Assembly (NCBI GenBank): GCA_963971425.1
Contig: OZ020514.1
Coordinates: forward strand, 17,209,406 to 17,273,405
Direction: 5' to 3'
Source of the DNA: Bryoerythrophyllum caledonicum
Lineage: Eukaryota; Streptophyta; Bryopsida; Pottiales; Pottiaceae
Length of the DNA stretch: 64,000 nucleotides
Position 1 is the first letter of the stretch, and each line of letters begins with the position of its first letter. Shown here piece by piece: positions 1 to 10,807 of the stretch. The notes under the pieces are model-generated. The model had not been told where the DNA came from and did not search any database. It saw only the letters and a list, made by a program, of their open reading frames with translations. Position numbers and translations under genes: made by a program.

Positions 1-630
1 TAAAAATGTTAAATCTGAATTTGTAATTTGCCAGCCCTCCACTGCTTCCACAAATTTTTGAGATATGCGTTGGCTTTTTCTTTACCTCGTCCAATTTGTT
101 ACAATACCTTGGAAATGATGATAACGATGTTATATAGAAAAGTCTTACTTGAATGTTAAACGTACTACCTAAGTTATAGGGAGAGGAATCCAAGCCAAAC
201 AAAGATAAAGAAAAAAAGATGAAATATTCTAAGAATTGTCTGTAATAAACAAAAAATACTATCTTTATTGGAATTATTTTTCAGCCATTTCAAGTCTTAC
301 CTTCCATGATTTTTTAAAAATAATAAGCGGATAAATAATACAAGAAAATATGATTTTGATATGCAACTTGCACATCAATATTCTTTTTTTACAAAGGTCT
401 ACTCCAGAAGAACTTAGAAAGTTTCTAGAAGAACATGTAGCGAGAATTGGAAAATGTGCTTCCGGAAGATGGAAGTTTTCTAAAATTTTTTTCTCAAAAT
501 CAAGAAGGAATTTGTACACATGTACATTACATCTCTCTTTTCTACTAAATATTTAATAGATTTTGCAATTCTAGGAACCTAAACTATTCGATATCTGCCT
601 CAAAAAAAAAGTTGAATTAGTTCGCACTAT
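1..630. other. AT-rich stretch without a supported gene
   Basis: The first 630 bases are AT-rich and carry no convincing gene. One short open stretch near 390-470 (plus strand) reads like a small charged helix (PEELRKFLEEHVARIGK) and could be an exon remnant. It has no recognisable domain and no clear splice pair, so I do not call it. Confidence 0.4.
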
Positions 631-2142
631 TTATCTTCTATACCCTTCGCGCGACGAGGAGGCACCATCATTACGACACGTTTGAGGTCTATAAGAAGCT
701 CGCGGCACCTCTGTTTCCGGTCTCTGTCTATTCCGTAGACCATCGAAGATAGCCTTGATTTCTGGGGAAACATCGTTCAAGATAAAGTCAAGGGCCAAAC
801 TATGTAGCTGGGGTTGATGATACGTTCTTTCCGCAACCAAGTCCACCGTTGCATTGCGTAGCTCTGGGACTTCTTCCACCTCGCGATATAGCCACTCGAA
901 TTCCGCACCAGTGAGCGCCAGCTCTCCGGATGAGTTGTAATGTGGTGCAGGCCCAAGGCCATGCAATATTGTCTGTGTCTCATGATCAAAATGCCACCCC
1001 ATTACATTGTACAAAAACAACTTCAGACCGTAATCTAGTGGTTGGTTAAGATACAACCCCTCCGCTGCTCGCATTATGTTCGTTGGATCTTTTAAGGTGC
1101 CAAATGCCTTGTTTGTTGCAACCAAATCTGCTTGTGATACGTTGAATCTCCAGTTCCATTTAAGGGGTTTCCCTTCATCAGTGCCAACGTCAAAATTTGG
1201 AAAGTATTCTTGACGATACTCCCAATGTATCGGCATGAAATCTCTCAAGCCAAATTGCAAATATAGACGGGCATGATACGGCGAATGACAGATGATGCAT
1301 GAGCGACTTTGGATCATATGCTCAATGAGATATTGTAGATGGAATGAATGTCCACATGCTCCGAGCGTATAACACCCTTCCGGGCCCCATGGATATTGAC
1401 AAATGGGACAAGTTTGACCCTCTATAGTCATTGTCCCCGCAATTGCCCCTATTTTTTGTTGTCCATCTCTGCCCTTCTCATGGATATCAAAACGGTGATC
1501 TTCTTCTTGAATGCGCACCCAATCGATGCTACCATTGGCAGTAGTCACTTTTGGGTCCATGTCATCCCACCTACTTGGATACATTTTTTCCGACGTCGGC
1601 CATGATGTACGTAAGAAGGCTCTCAGCTTGTGGTTGAATGTCCACTCTTCAGCATTCTTTGTTATCTCAGCCTCACATTGTCTCGCCCGTGATGCCGCCA
1701 ACACCGTGTCCAACATCATGGTTTCCCGTTCGGTATGGAGTTGGAGTATGTCATTGTGCAATGCAAAAATATTTGCTTCATATTTCGTATTACAATTGCG
1801 GGCTTCTTCTAATTCAATCCGCAATTGGGCCATGCCAACAACCATCTCGTTCTTCTCCACTTCCAAGCATTCTGTTTTCAGAGCTGCTTCTTTTGCACGT
1901 TCTTCTGCTTCAGCCTTGTACGCATCATACTCCCCGCGTAATTGATCGTGTTGTTGTGCCGTCACATGTCCGATGGTAAGATCCTCCAATCTCGGACTAC
2001 ATTGATAATTCCATATCTCGTCAACAATTTGTAGATCCACATCTTGTTGAACGAGGGCGATCTCGAAAGGATGTTGAACGAGGGCCACATTTTGAGGGCC
2101 TTGTTGGTACCTACCATGACTGCGCTTCACCAGCCGGCACAT
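631..2142 (-). CDS. RING-H2 finger protein with coiled coil
   Basis: This is an uninterrupted 503-residue frame. Residues of about 65-160 are Glu/Lys/Ala-rich and probably form a coiled coil. A RING-type zinc site follows at about residues 242-290: CPIC, then CGHSFH, then CIICH. RING-H2 proteins usually act as E3 ubiquitin ligases, so that is the likely activity. The C-terminal 200 residues are unfamiliar and end in a basic Arg/Ser tail. It points the same way as the hAT transposase at 3.8-6.8 kb and is separated from it only by a GC-rich repeat array, so it may be a transposon accessory gene or a host gene. The first Met was taken as start, but upstream coding sequence suggests the true N terminus is near 2,690. 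Confidence 0.55.
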   Translation of the reverse strand: MCRLVKRSHGRYQQGPQNVALVQHPFEIALVQQDVDLQIVDEIWNYQCSPRLEDLTIGHVTAQQHDQLRGEYDAYKAEAEERAKEAALKTECLEVEKNEMVVGMAQLRIELEEARNCNTKYEANIFALHNDILQLHTERETMMLDTVLAASRARQCEAEITKNAEEWTFNHKLRAFLRTSWPTSEKMYPSRWDDMDPKVTTANGSIDWVRIQEEDHRFDIHEKGRDGQQKIGAIAGTMTIEGQTCPICQYPWGPEGCYTLGACGHSFHLQYLIEHMIQSRSCIICHSPYHARLYLQFGLRDFMPIHWEYRQEYFPNFDVGTDEGKPLKWNWRFNVSQADLVATNKAFGTLKDPTNIMRAAEGLYLNQPLDYGLKLFLYNVMGWHFDHETQTILHGLGPAPHYNSSGELALTGAEFEWLYREVEEVPELRNATVDLVAERTYHQPQLHSLALDFILNDVSPEIKAIFDGLRNRQRPETEVPRASYRPQTCRNDGASSSREGYRR

Positions 2143-2693
2143 GATTATCTTTGTTCCTTCGAATAACGGGCTTTGGTATCACTTGAACCGCTGGCAACTG
2201 TTGGCCTGGTGGATCAACCAAATTACTCTTTTCGCTAAACCACTCCGGCACGGGATTTTTAGGAATTGATAAGATAGGCAATCCCGCTTGTCCAACACAC
2301 ACTCTGTGTATACCATCGCAGCTATTCTTCTAGGAATGGTATTCTTCGCCCAACGTGTTTCGTGGGAGATGGCTCGTAAAATCTCTAAAAACCTCCATTT
2401 TATCTCTATGGAAGTAATGTTGGCATACGTCAATTGCTTCGTTCGGCAATGATCCTTGTGAACTTTCGGAGTATACCATCGGTCGAGGTGAGAAAAGCCA
2501 ATGTGCTCATACGCTTGCTGACATGTCCATGGCTCCGGTAGACTTTCCCATCCAAAGTACGCCAAGAGATTAAGGTCCCCGTAAATATCTAGCTCCAAAT
2601 CCGCAGCCTTCTTGGCTCTTTTGAAGGACCCGGGCCCAAATCTGGCACATTTAAATTCCTCCTCCCTCTACCATCTCCACCACCGCTATGCAT
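2143..2693 (-). pseudogene. Frameshifted N-terminal part of the RING gene
   Basis: Minus-strand coding sequence begins with an ATG near 2,693 (MHSGGGDGRGRR). It moves by one frame to a stretch with LELDIYGDLNLLAYFGW, and shifts again near 2,250-2,300 into a Pro-rich linker (PVPEWFSEKSNL, then IPKPVIRRNKDN) leading toward the RING frame. No single reading connects the pieces. Either small introns are missed or there are two frameshifts. I recognise no family for this N-terminal part. Bases 2,694-3,164 upstream hold no gene. Confidence 0.4.
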
Positions 2694-3164
2694 GGTTGCC
2701 ATGCTTTAAACAACCCTAAACCACTACAAAATACTTCTAATTGCTATTCTAATACTAACTAACTATTCTAATATGATTATGCCGCCTATAACTAATTGCA
2801 CTTCAAGATAGTGCTATAATTAATCCCATGCGAGCACTTCAAAATAATGTTGATAAGAGATTGTTAAAAAGTATCACATACACGGCTTCGTCAAATCTCT
2901 AACAACTTCAACAGCTTCGATACCTGTGCTGATGCTTTTGAGGACTAAAAATTTTCCTTTCGGGTAATCTCCGTCCTCAAAAGGACCACTTTTCCACCTT
3001 GAAAACCCCGCACACCGCCGTCAACGGAGAGGCAAGTGCGTCAGGGCGTCCAGGATTCGCGGGAAGGTGTGCAATAAACATTTTCTCCCTCCCCTTTTAT
3101 ACCCCCCTTGTCCGCCCATGTCCGCGCTTGTCCGTGGATGTAGGGTCGCACCTGACGTGCCATG

Positions 3165-3430
3165 TCCGCGTCATATCCGCGCCTCCTCCGCAGGCAGTTC
3201 GCGAGCAGTCCGCGAGCAGTCTGCGGGTAGTTTGCGAGCAATCCGCTCCCTGTCCGCGAGCAGCCCGCGAGCAGTCCGCTCCCTGTCTACGCGCAGTCCG
3301 GGGGCAGTCCGTGCCCTATCCGCGGGCAGTCCGCGGGCATTCCGCGGCCAATCCACTACCATTCCACGGGCAGTCCGCGGGCATTCTGCGACCTGTCCGT
3401 GCCAGTCCGATGCAATATCTGCGGGCACTT
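3165..3430. repeat. GC-rich subterminal motif array, left side of hAT
   Basis: About twenty degenerate copies of CAGTCCGCGGG or GTCCGCGAG are packed head to tail, with CCGCGG palindromic cores. The reverse-oriented motif (CCGCGGACTG) is clustered at 7,010-7,185 on the other side of the hAT gene. Dense, inverted subterminal motifs are typical transposase-binding regions of hAT elements. Terminal inverted repeats and the 8-bp duplication could not be placed. Translations of this array (SRAVREQSA-like) are artefacts. Bases 3,431-3,813 beyond it hold no gene I can support. Confidence 0.65.
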
Positions 3431-3813
3431 CACTCCATGTCCGCTAACTCCTAAACATTTTTCACATTCTGTTTACTGGGTACCTTATTGTGCGAGATGA
3501 ATGTCTTGAAAAAAATGACATTAAAAAGAAAGAGTATATTATGAAAAATATGGAAAACATATACAAAGAATATCAATAGACCTCGTCGTATGCATAATGG
3601 GGAATTTAATAGACATCCACTTGGATTCAAGATCGCATTCGAACTGTTGTGTCATTCTCTTCTATGCACCTTGGATCCACATCAGATTCATTCGTGCTCT
3701 CTTCATCGTCGAACTACGAGCACCGCAAGTGCTAGTGGTCGACGAAGGACTACACGAGGGAGGAAGAGACGTCGAAGGAATCAAGGAATACTAATGCCAT
3801 TTGTCGGTGAAGC

Positions 3814-6792
3814 TTACGACCTATCTGATGGAAGGGGTGGAAGGGCGAAAACGTCGAACTGCGATGAGGAGGCTTTGCAATGTGGAAGCGTTGTACCTAC
3901 ATCAACAATTGCATTGATGTCTACATCTAAGGACAAAACTATCCCTCTTCTACTTGTTACAAGCACCCTTCCACCCCTGCGTATAGAATGACCTCGCTCA
4001 CTTGTTAAAGTGAGAGGTTGCCTTCGAACGGTTGGACTATGAACATTATTCGACCAAATGGATTGCCGACGTTTTCGCCCTTGTCCAATGTTTGGGCGAT
4101 CGTTTTGAAGTGCTACCAATGAAGCACCGACCCCCCGTGTGGTCGCTTCACCAAATCTCCCCGCAACTACATGACTACGGGTGATCCGCCGATTTTGTAT
4201 TCCAACTTGGGGAGGTACATCAACCTCCGTGGTTGACACATTCACTACAACGTCGTCAATAGGCGTGGATAACCCTTGAACATTTAAAGTCCTAATACAT
4301 GGCGGATTGGAATTGCTATTGCAAACCACCTTCAATGGCACAAGAGACGTATCACCCGCCGGTGTAGTGGCCTCCTCATCCCTGTGATCCGGCATATGTT
4401 GTCTTTCCCCACCAAATGATAACAAATCACTTTCAGGGTGAGATGGCACGTCAACGTTTGCGTGGACGGCTTGGTGGTGAACGCCCCCTTCATATTCACG
4501 CCAGAGTCCTTGTCCTGCACAAAGTTGTCGAAATGACGGCCCATCATCATCCTTACAAAGGGTAGATGGCAATTCAACATGTTGTGGTTCTTTGCCTACA
4601 TTGAAATCATAAACAACTATATCTCCACTTCTACTAGCACCATCAAAGTGAAGAGCGTCATAATCCGTACCGTTATCCCCATCACGGTGACCCTCACCAC
4701 CGTCACCATCTAAATCTCCGTTGTCTGAATCAAAAGTACCAGCCTCCATGTCAGAATCACGAAGTCCATCATTGTCAACATGATGTCCTTCATCATTTGC
4801 ATCATCAAAATCATCTCCATTGCTTTCATCAACAGAATGCAAGCCTTTCAACTCAAGCCACTGGGCAACCCTTGTTCCTCTTTGATGCCTAAGGAGCCTA
4901 GAATTGGTGTAAATGTAAACGAGGTCCTCCGCCCAACTATGTTGTAGGCAATTGTGGGATTTATTATGAATATAAAAGTACATGCTCCAATTGCGTTCGC
5001 ATGCCGGAGCAAAACATACTTGAGCAAGGATGCGTCTTGCTATAATCTGCAATGGCTTTGCCGCGCCTCCCATGGCATCCCACCATTCATGGGACAGTAC
5101 ATTCAACACATTTGGTTGTATGGAATCTGCAAATGTTCCTCTGTTATTAATGAAATCTTGGTACTGATTGAGGACTAAACCTAGATCATCCTCCCTCGTA
5201 ACTAGGTTTCGAAGAACACCTTTCAAGATTGGTCTCGCAAGATCGTACTTGAGCAACGGGGCCCATCCACGCAAAGAAGGATTCAACATAGCCCCCGCCC
5301 AATGAAGGTTAGTAATCATGAGCCTCCACCTTGCGTTAAAGGCGTCTAATGCCCTTGTTGCCAAATCTTGTTCCAAGCAGAACGGGGCATTGCGGAATCC
5401 TTGAACGTGGTTCCCCAATTCATGCATGACCTTCCATGCATGACACATAGCGGGAGCATTGCCGTCAAACACACAAAGAGCAGGTACCACCGGCACCACC
5501 ACGTACTCAAAATTCACACAAATGTCCCAAAATCCATCCGAGCGTATAACGCATCGTGCATAAAGGCCTTTTGCATGTGCCCTTGGTTTTTGAGTCCGCA
5601 ATCCCGCTAGAAAAGCATGCCATTCTTCATCAACCACCATTCTCTCCAATGCCTAGCGAACTTGGAGGAGGCGTTGTATCATGAGAAAGTTTGTTGCAAA
5701 CCGTGTCTCATTGGGCAAACGAATAGAAAGATCGGGTGATAACCTTCGAAAGATTGCTTGTGGGGCATGGTGGTTCTTGATGAAAAAACAATCAACCCTT
5801 GCCTTCTTAACAATCCTTTCTACCTACGCTTCTTTGCCCCAATCTTCCAATAAAAGATCCAGGCAATGGAGAGCGCATCCTTGAACATAGAGATGTGGAA
5901 TTTCTTGCATGATGTCACAACATGCAGCCGCTATGACCGGAGCATTGTCCGTGCATATTGGGACAACATTTGCATGTCCAACCATGTGCAGAAACGGTCG
6001 GATTTGAGAAGCAACATAAAAGTGGTCTTTATAATTTCCCGATGTATCGATGGTGCCTATGAAAACTTTTGTGCATGACTTAACAACATTTAGCAAAGGT
6101 CGGTTCTGAACGTTGTCCCAGCCATCGCTACATATTGTAATGCCATACTTTGATATAGCATTACCCATGGCTACATTGACAGCCGTTTGTACATCAATTT
6201 TTTTGTTTGTCAACAACTTCGTACGTACGACATTGTAGGTCGGTGGATGGTAGGCGGGCATTCGTGCGCGTGTAGTTTTCTCAACCGCTTTTACAAACGC
6301 AAAGTGCTTAATGATATTGAATGGAATGTTTGCTTCATAGAAAGCACTAGACCAAGCCTTGTCCAAGAGTTGCCTTTTAGAAATGTTGAAGCCCTCAGGC
6401 AAGGTCGCTTGACGTAGCTCTCGAGGTTCCCTATCTAAGTGTACGGATTCCACGCCACGACTGCTTTGGGAGTTCAAAATCTGCTCCACGTCGTCCTCCA
6501 TGGATTGTATCTATAAGTGTTCCACTCCAATTCCATTCTCGTCATCCACACGTTGTTAGGAACAGGGTACATCGTTGGCAGCATCAGGACGATTAGGAAC
6601 AATCCCATCACAACCTTGAAACAACACACGCACATGTGGAGGCACCATCCTATACAGTTGGACGTCAAGACCTAGATTACAAGGATGACAACACCCCATG
6701 TGCGACAACATCCTGTCGCCTCTATAAACCATGGAGTGAGAACAAAACCGACACTTCACTTGTCGTGCTGCTCTTGAAGGAGCATTGCCCAT
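3814..6792 (-). pseudogene. hAT-superfamily transposase (BED, DUF659, hAT C-terminal), with stops
   Basis: One reading frame runs through the whole interval and is broken only by in-frame stops: TAA and TAG between 6,500 and 6,560, TAG near 5,821 and TAG near 5,656. At the N terminus is a BED-type zinc finger (CRFCSHSM then HMGCCH). The DUF659 region follows, with CSDGWDN, CTDNAPV and CALHCLDLLLEDW carrying the expected acidic residues. The hAT dimerisation region lies near 4,900-5,100 (EWWDAMG, IARRILAQV, ACERNWS). The last 270 residues are Asp-rich, low in complexity and unusual for the family. hAT transposases cut and paste DNA as dimers. This copy is dead unless the stops are read through. 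Inverted GC-rich arrays flank it. Confidence 0.85.
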
Positions 6793-7009
6793 GTCTTCGA
6801 ACTATAGATCCCATACAAAATTTCGACGTGGCATGGCATCGCACGTGATTCAGAGCCAACTAGAGGTCAGCAATTCCCACCTAAGCAATGGGATTTCAAG
6901 CAATACATTCTTGTATAAAGAATCCAAGGTCTTGAAAGCCACTATGCAAGATTAAGTACCATCACCTTGGGACGACACTATTTTATACTGCAATTCAAAT
7001 GGAGTAGGC

Positions 7010-7185
7010 ACGGTTGGGGCGCGGACTGGCAACGGACGTAGCCGCGGACTGTCCACGAACAACCCCGGACAACCCGCGGACAGCCCGCGAACTGCCGTGG
7101 ACTGCAAGCGACACTAGTTCCGACTGGCCGAGGACTGAGCGCAGAATGGCCGCGGACTGAGTGCAGAATGGCCACAGACTCAACA
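7010..7185. repeat. GC-rich subterminal motif array, right side of hAT
   Basis: Repeated CCGCGGACTG and GCGGACAGCCCGCG motifs form the reverse-oriented partner of the array at 3,165-3,430. They lie upstream of the hAT start codon, so they could serve both as transposase-binding sites and as promoter sequence. Confidence 0.6.
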
Positions 7186-7356
7186 CTCCTTCAACCCATG
7201 CTGAAAATTACAGCGACATGAATTTATCGCAGTTGATGACATGTCTGTACATGTGGCATGCAGATTCCTTTCTGAATCCAACGTGTCTCTCGAGAGGTAA
7301 ATGTGAAAATTGGATTTTCTGCCGTCAAAATGGCCTCGTCACAGTAAAGTCACAAT

Positions 7357-7432
7357 CCGTCACAATGTCAAGCCGTCATTGTGTCGTGACATCGTGACAT
7401 TGTGACGGAAATTCTCCCCGTCACGACACAAT
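7357..7432. repeat. Two interlocked perfect 13-nt inverted repeats
   Basis: CCGTCACAATGTC at 7,357-7,369 is exactly complementary to 7,396-7,408. ATTGTGTCGTGAC at 7,378-7,390 is exactly complementary to 7,420-7,432. The pairs interleave, so both hairpins cannot form without a pseudoknot. The block sits where the P gene of element 1 breaks off, so it may mark an element end or an insertion scar. Confidence 0.7.
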
Positions 7433-8185
7433 AGACAACCCTGCTTAAACAAAGCTTTCGAGTACGGCAATAGCTCCTCCGCAGACTTGCTCTTGCTCCG
7501 AAGCTATCGCGCTTCAGTGATGAATGCCTCACCGAGTTGATCTTCAAGCACCCTCATGGTTGCGGAAGAGACGTGATATTCAAGCTTAAAACGCTTTCAG
7601 TTTCCAGGAACAAAATTTTTGTTGGCATCAAAAAATGCAAGACTAGGCTTTAGTTTCTGCAACTCCCTACGGATGACGTTCTTCCTCTTGCGCCGATCGA
7701 TCCATTCTAAAGTTGTGTAGTTACTATCTAATACGCTCTTTGGTGTTTTGATGACCACCTTCGGGTAGTGCAGTCGTCGTTTTGGTCCGCTGTGGTTCAA
7801 AATGTGGTTCAACAACTTCACATGATCTGCATCAGTGAGGCTACCAAGCCACTTGGAAAACTCTCGATTCAGACCACAATCCTTCGTTGGCGTCGACTTC
7901 AGGTTGTCTTTCAATTTGATAAGGGGGTTGGTGTCAACGTCAATCAAGTCCCGTTGAGCACTTGCGGCCATCACATCTCGCTAGAGATTGAAAGTAGAAT
8001 CAAGCGACGTGATAATCTTAACCCCATTTGTGAGAATCAGCTGAGAAACTTGACTAGATTTGCTAGCATACTGTTGGTTCTTCGCAACGTCAATGAAAGC
8101 AAATCGACGTTGAATGGCCTCAATGAATTCCTACACGAGGCGCAACAATTGTGTTAGTAAAAGTGATCAATTGGTGACAAGGGTG

Positions 8186-8218
8186 TGCATATTCAGCTCG
8201 AGTTGAGCTGAATATGCA
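8186..8218. repeat. Family-1 palindrome inside the P intron
   Basis: Arms TGCATATTCAGCTC and GAGCTGAATATGCA are perfect complements around the 5-nt centre GAGTT. It lies in the probable intron of P and is identical to the copy at 9,737-9,769. Confidence 0.9.
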
Positions 8219-9736
8219 ATCGCAATCAGGATTGGTTACCTTATACGCCTTGTCGTTGGCTCTTGGAGCTCCACGGCCACCCGGCGTATTCTTCTTCTAT
8301 GGTGGTGTTGGACGACCTAGATTGGTCCATGGTATTCGTGCTAACAGGATGTTGGTCGACCACGTTGGCTTGAAGACGGACAAGTGATTGGCTCGCTTGT
8401 AGAATGCCGAGATCTTACGGAGCTTCTCTTTGTCATCAGACCATACGACAAAGCACTTCCACACGCGGAAGTGCCTCACTGTGGTCTCATCAATAGATTC
8501 ATCTTCTATCATCACTAAGCTTGCCGCCACGCTATGTTGGCCATTTATGATGTAGAACTTCCCCTTTCGAATGTCTTCCCAATCTCCATCAAGCTTCTCC
8601 TTTGTTATCGGCATTACGCAAAGCGTCTGCTTGATGGATATATCGGGCATGTGGATGAGGTAATTCATTACCGTGTCTATGCCCTTCTTCTCAAAGGCCC
8701 GAATTGTCCAATCCTCTGGTGTTGGTGTTAACTGCCGCACGTCCAAGTCCTTCTTCATGTCAGGGTCGTAGAGGAAGTAGTCTTCGCAATTTGTCCAAAA
8801 CTTATCGTATACCTCCGATGCATTCCCGTAGTCAATGGCTTCTCTGGGACGCAACTCGTGCGGCAGATTGGTGATCGCAGAGGCGATGCTTGCCTCACCG
8901 TCTGGCTTACCAACTTCTTGGTTTTTTGCACTTGATTTTAGTGCTCTTCGAGTTAAAGCCTCCGGAGCAAGTGATCGACGCTGCCTCTTCGGTGGCGTCG
9001 GGTTTGTAGACAACGACTTCCTTGGATTTGCCTTGCCAATTCGAGCCGCTGCAGTCCTCTGTCTAGTGTTACCGCCTTGACTAACGTTGCCACTCTTGGT
9101 CCTACGAGAGACCTCAACCAGAATCATCTCGGATGAGGTCTGCGAGTTTTGAAGAACCTTTATCGCCATTGCATGGAGGAGATTTGTCAACTTAGATGAC
9201 AAAGCTTTAGCGCGAAGAGGCCCACCAATGTTGTTCTTCCAATAATCTTTGTCCTGTTGTTTGAGGATGTCTCTTTTTATTGTCTCAAACAATGAGTTCT
9301 CAATACTGTCGAGAAAGGACTCAAGGCTGAAGACTTGAGTCATGCAATCGATGAGAACTGTGTACTGAAGATTGCTTTCAGTTGTCGTCTCACATTTAAC
9401 CACGAGGAACTTCTTGTGGTGGTCAAACTCGATTATCTTCTCATCCGGTGAAACGTGCAAGAATATATCCATGCCTTGATATTTGTGAGACAAAACCAGG
9501 CTGTTAGAGTGACCGATATGTTCGAACCCCCACGCCCCATGCCTCTCTGGATCTCAAAGCTGGTAGCAGTTGAGTAACTCGTGCTCCTCTCCGTCGTCGG
9601 ACTCGATTGCAATACTTGTTGGTTTATAGTATTGCTCCAGGACCTCTTGGTCGTTCATTGGATTTCTGCAATGGAAGCAGTACGTGAAGTTGACTTTTCT
9701 ATGGGTACTTAATGCGTCACAGTTTTTCCTCGATTG

Positions 9737-9769
9737 TGCATATTCAGCTCGAGTTGAGCTGAATATGCA
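9737..9769. repeat. Family-1 palindrome near the start of P
   Basis: A 33-nt copy with 14-nt perfect arms and centre GAGTT, identical base for base to 8,186-8,218. It is about 170 bp from the first unit of the phased array upstream of P. Confidence 0.9.
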
Positions 9770-9907
9770 ATACAACGATTTATTGCACAGATGTGGTTCC
9801 GTCAAGAAGTTTTAAGTCTTGTATTACAACCTGCGTGTGTTTGAAGTCATTTTTTTTATCTTCAGAATTGGAATTTCTTATAGATTTTAGATTTTTACCA
9901 TTTCTAG

Positions 9908-10381
9908 TGTACATTTAGCTTGACTCGAGCTAAATGTGCACACAAAGCCTGTTTTACCTTGCACATTCAGCTCGAGTCGAGCTGAATGTGCAGAGAAAGC
10001 TCCTTAGACTGTGCATATTCAGCTCGAGTCGAACTAAATATGCATACATAGCTGAAATTAAAATGCACATTCAGCTCGTGTAGAGCTGAATGTGCACATA
10101 ATGATCAATCATTCGCACACACACACCAATGAGCCCGAACTGCATATTCACATCGAGTCGAGCTGAATGTGTACACAAAGCTTATCATACTCTGCACATT
10201 TAGCTCGAGTCGAGCTGAATATGCAAATCTACCAAAACTGAACGTATACATTCAGCTCTACACGAGCTGAATATGCACCTCGTGATCAACCAATTGTGCA
10301 TATTGAGCTCGATTTGAGTTGAATGTGCAGCACGCTCAAGACGTGGATTGCATATTCAGCTCGAGTTGAGCTGAATATGCA
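9908..10381. repeat. Array of nine family-1 palindromes with a 52-bp step
   Basis: Units of 33 nt start at 9,908, 9,960, 10,012, 10,064, 10,141, 10,193, 10,245, 10,297 and 10,349. The step is exactly 52 bp except for one of 77 bp, so the spacers are 19 nt (one is 44). Arms follow TGCAYATTCAGCTC and its complement, with 5-nt centres, mostly GAGTC. Spacers are not unique: those at 9,993, 10,045 and 10,097 resemble those at 10,174, 10,226 and 10,278, so a block of about 181 bp was duplicated. The array lies directly upstream of the minus-strand P gene. Confidence 0.92.
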
Positions 10382-10807
10382 GTAATTATATGAATGAAAA
10401 ATTACATATTCATTCAAATTGCAAGTTCCGTGGGAGTCTGCCTACCTCGTTTCTATTTTTGCAGCCTCTTGATCTTCAACCAAATGGCTTAAAGTATGTC
10501 ATACAAAGGAGCTGTTTTAGTGACAAAATGTCTCCTCTTTGAATCGCAATCCAATCACTATTAGAAACTCAAAACTGAGATGAGTCGCCAAAACTCTACA
10601 ACTTGAAAACCTACCAACTCGCACACATCACAACTTACAAAAAATTACATCACAAGGATTTCATCCCGAAGTGAACCCGTATACTGCCTACGCACGAATG
10701 AGCACTATCTTGCAACCAAAGAAAGAAGCTTTTATCCTCACCTCCAAGGCTTCAATACTGAACTTTCTCCAGCAACTCTAACTCTGAATGCAACTTCTTC
10801 CTGGAGT
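10382..10807. other. Gap between palindrome array and next gene
   Basis: AT-rich sequence without an open frame of note. It probably includes the 3' untranslated part of the minus-strand multi-exon gene that ends near 10,808. No palindromes occur here. Confidence 0.35.

Larger units (their letters stand above)
7437..9805 (-). pseudogene. Gene P of element 1: ParB-like (GQH box) protein
   Basis: The frame runs from 9,805 to 8,297 with one TGA near 9,555 and a TAG at 8,297. A probable intron (about 8,133-8,240, GTAACC donor, TGTAG acceptor) holds one palindrome, and an exon follows to about 7,437 with further TAG stops. About two thirds along lies LCVMPITKEKL, then KFYIINGQHSVAASL near 8,530, then FYKRANHLSVFKP. 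This order resembles the ParB/sulfiredoxin-like fold, whose second box is GxHR or GQHR. A basic Ser/Arg linker (PKRQRRS) precedes it. The C-terminal exon (EFSKWLGSLTDAD, YPKVVIK, PSLAFFD) aligns with element 2 (EFLKRLGHLSDKD, YPKVMLR, PSLKFLM). The gene is truncated at the hairpin block near 7,430. The ParB assignment is by motif only. Cross-element homology is the stronger claim. Confidence 0.6.

Noticed and set aside
3067..3447. Arg/Ser/Ala-rich reading frames on both strands
   Set aside because: They are translations of the CAGTCCGCGGG array. All frames look alike and none continues beyond it.
9518..9536. tRNA T-arm-like string (GGTTCGAAC on the minus strand)
   Set aside because: No matching acceptor, D-arm or anticodon arm around it, and it lies within the coding frame of P.
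9908..10381. CRISPR array
   Set aside because: Repeat and spacer sizes are CRISPR-like, but the spacers resemble one another in a duplicated block, the repeats are full palindromes that vary, no cas gene is near, and the setting is eukaryotic.
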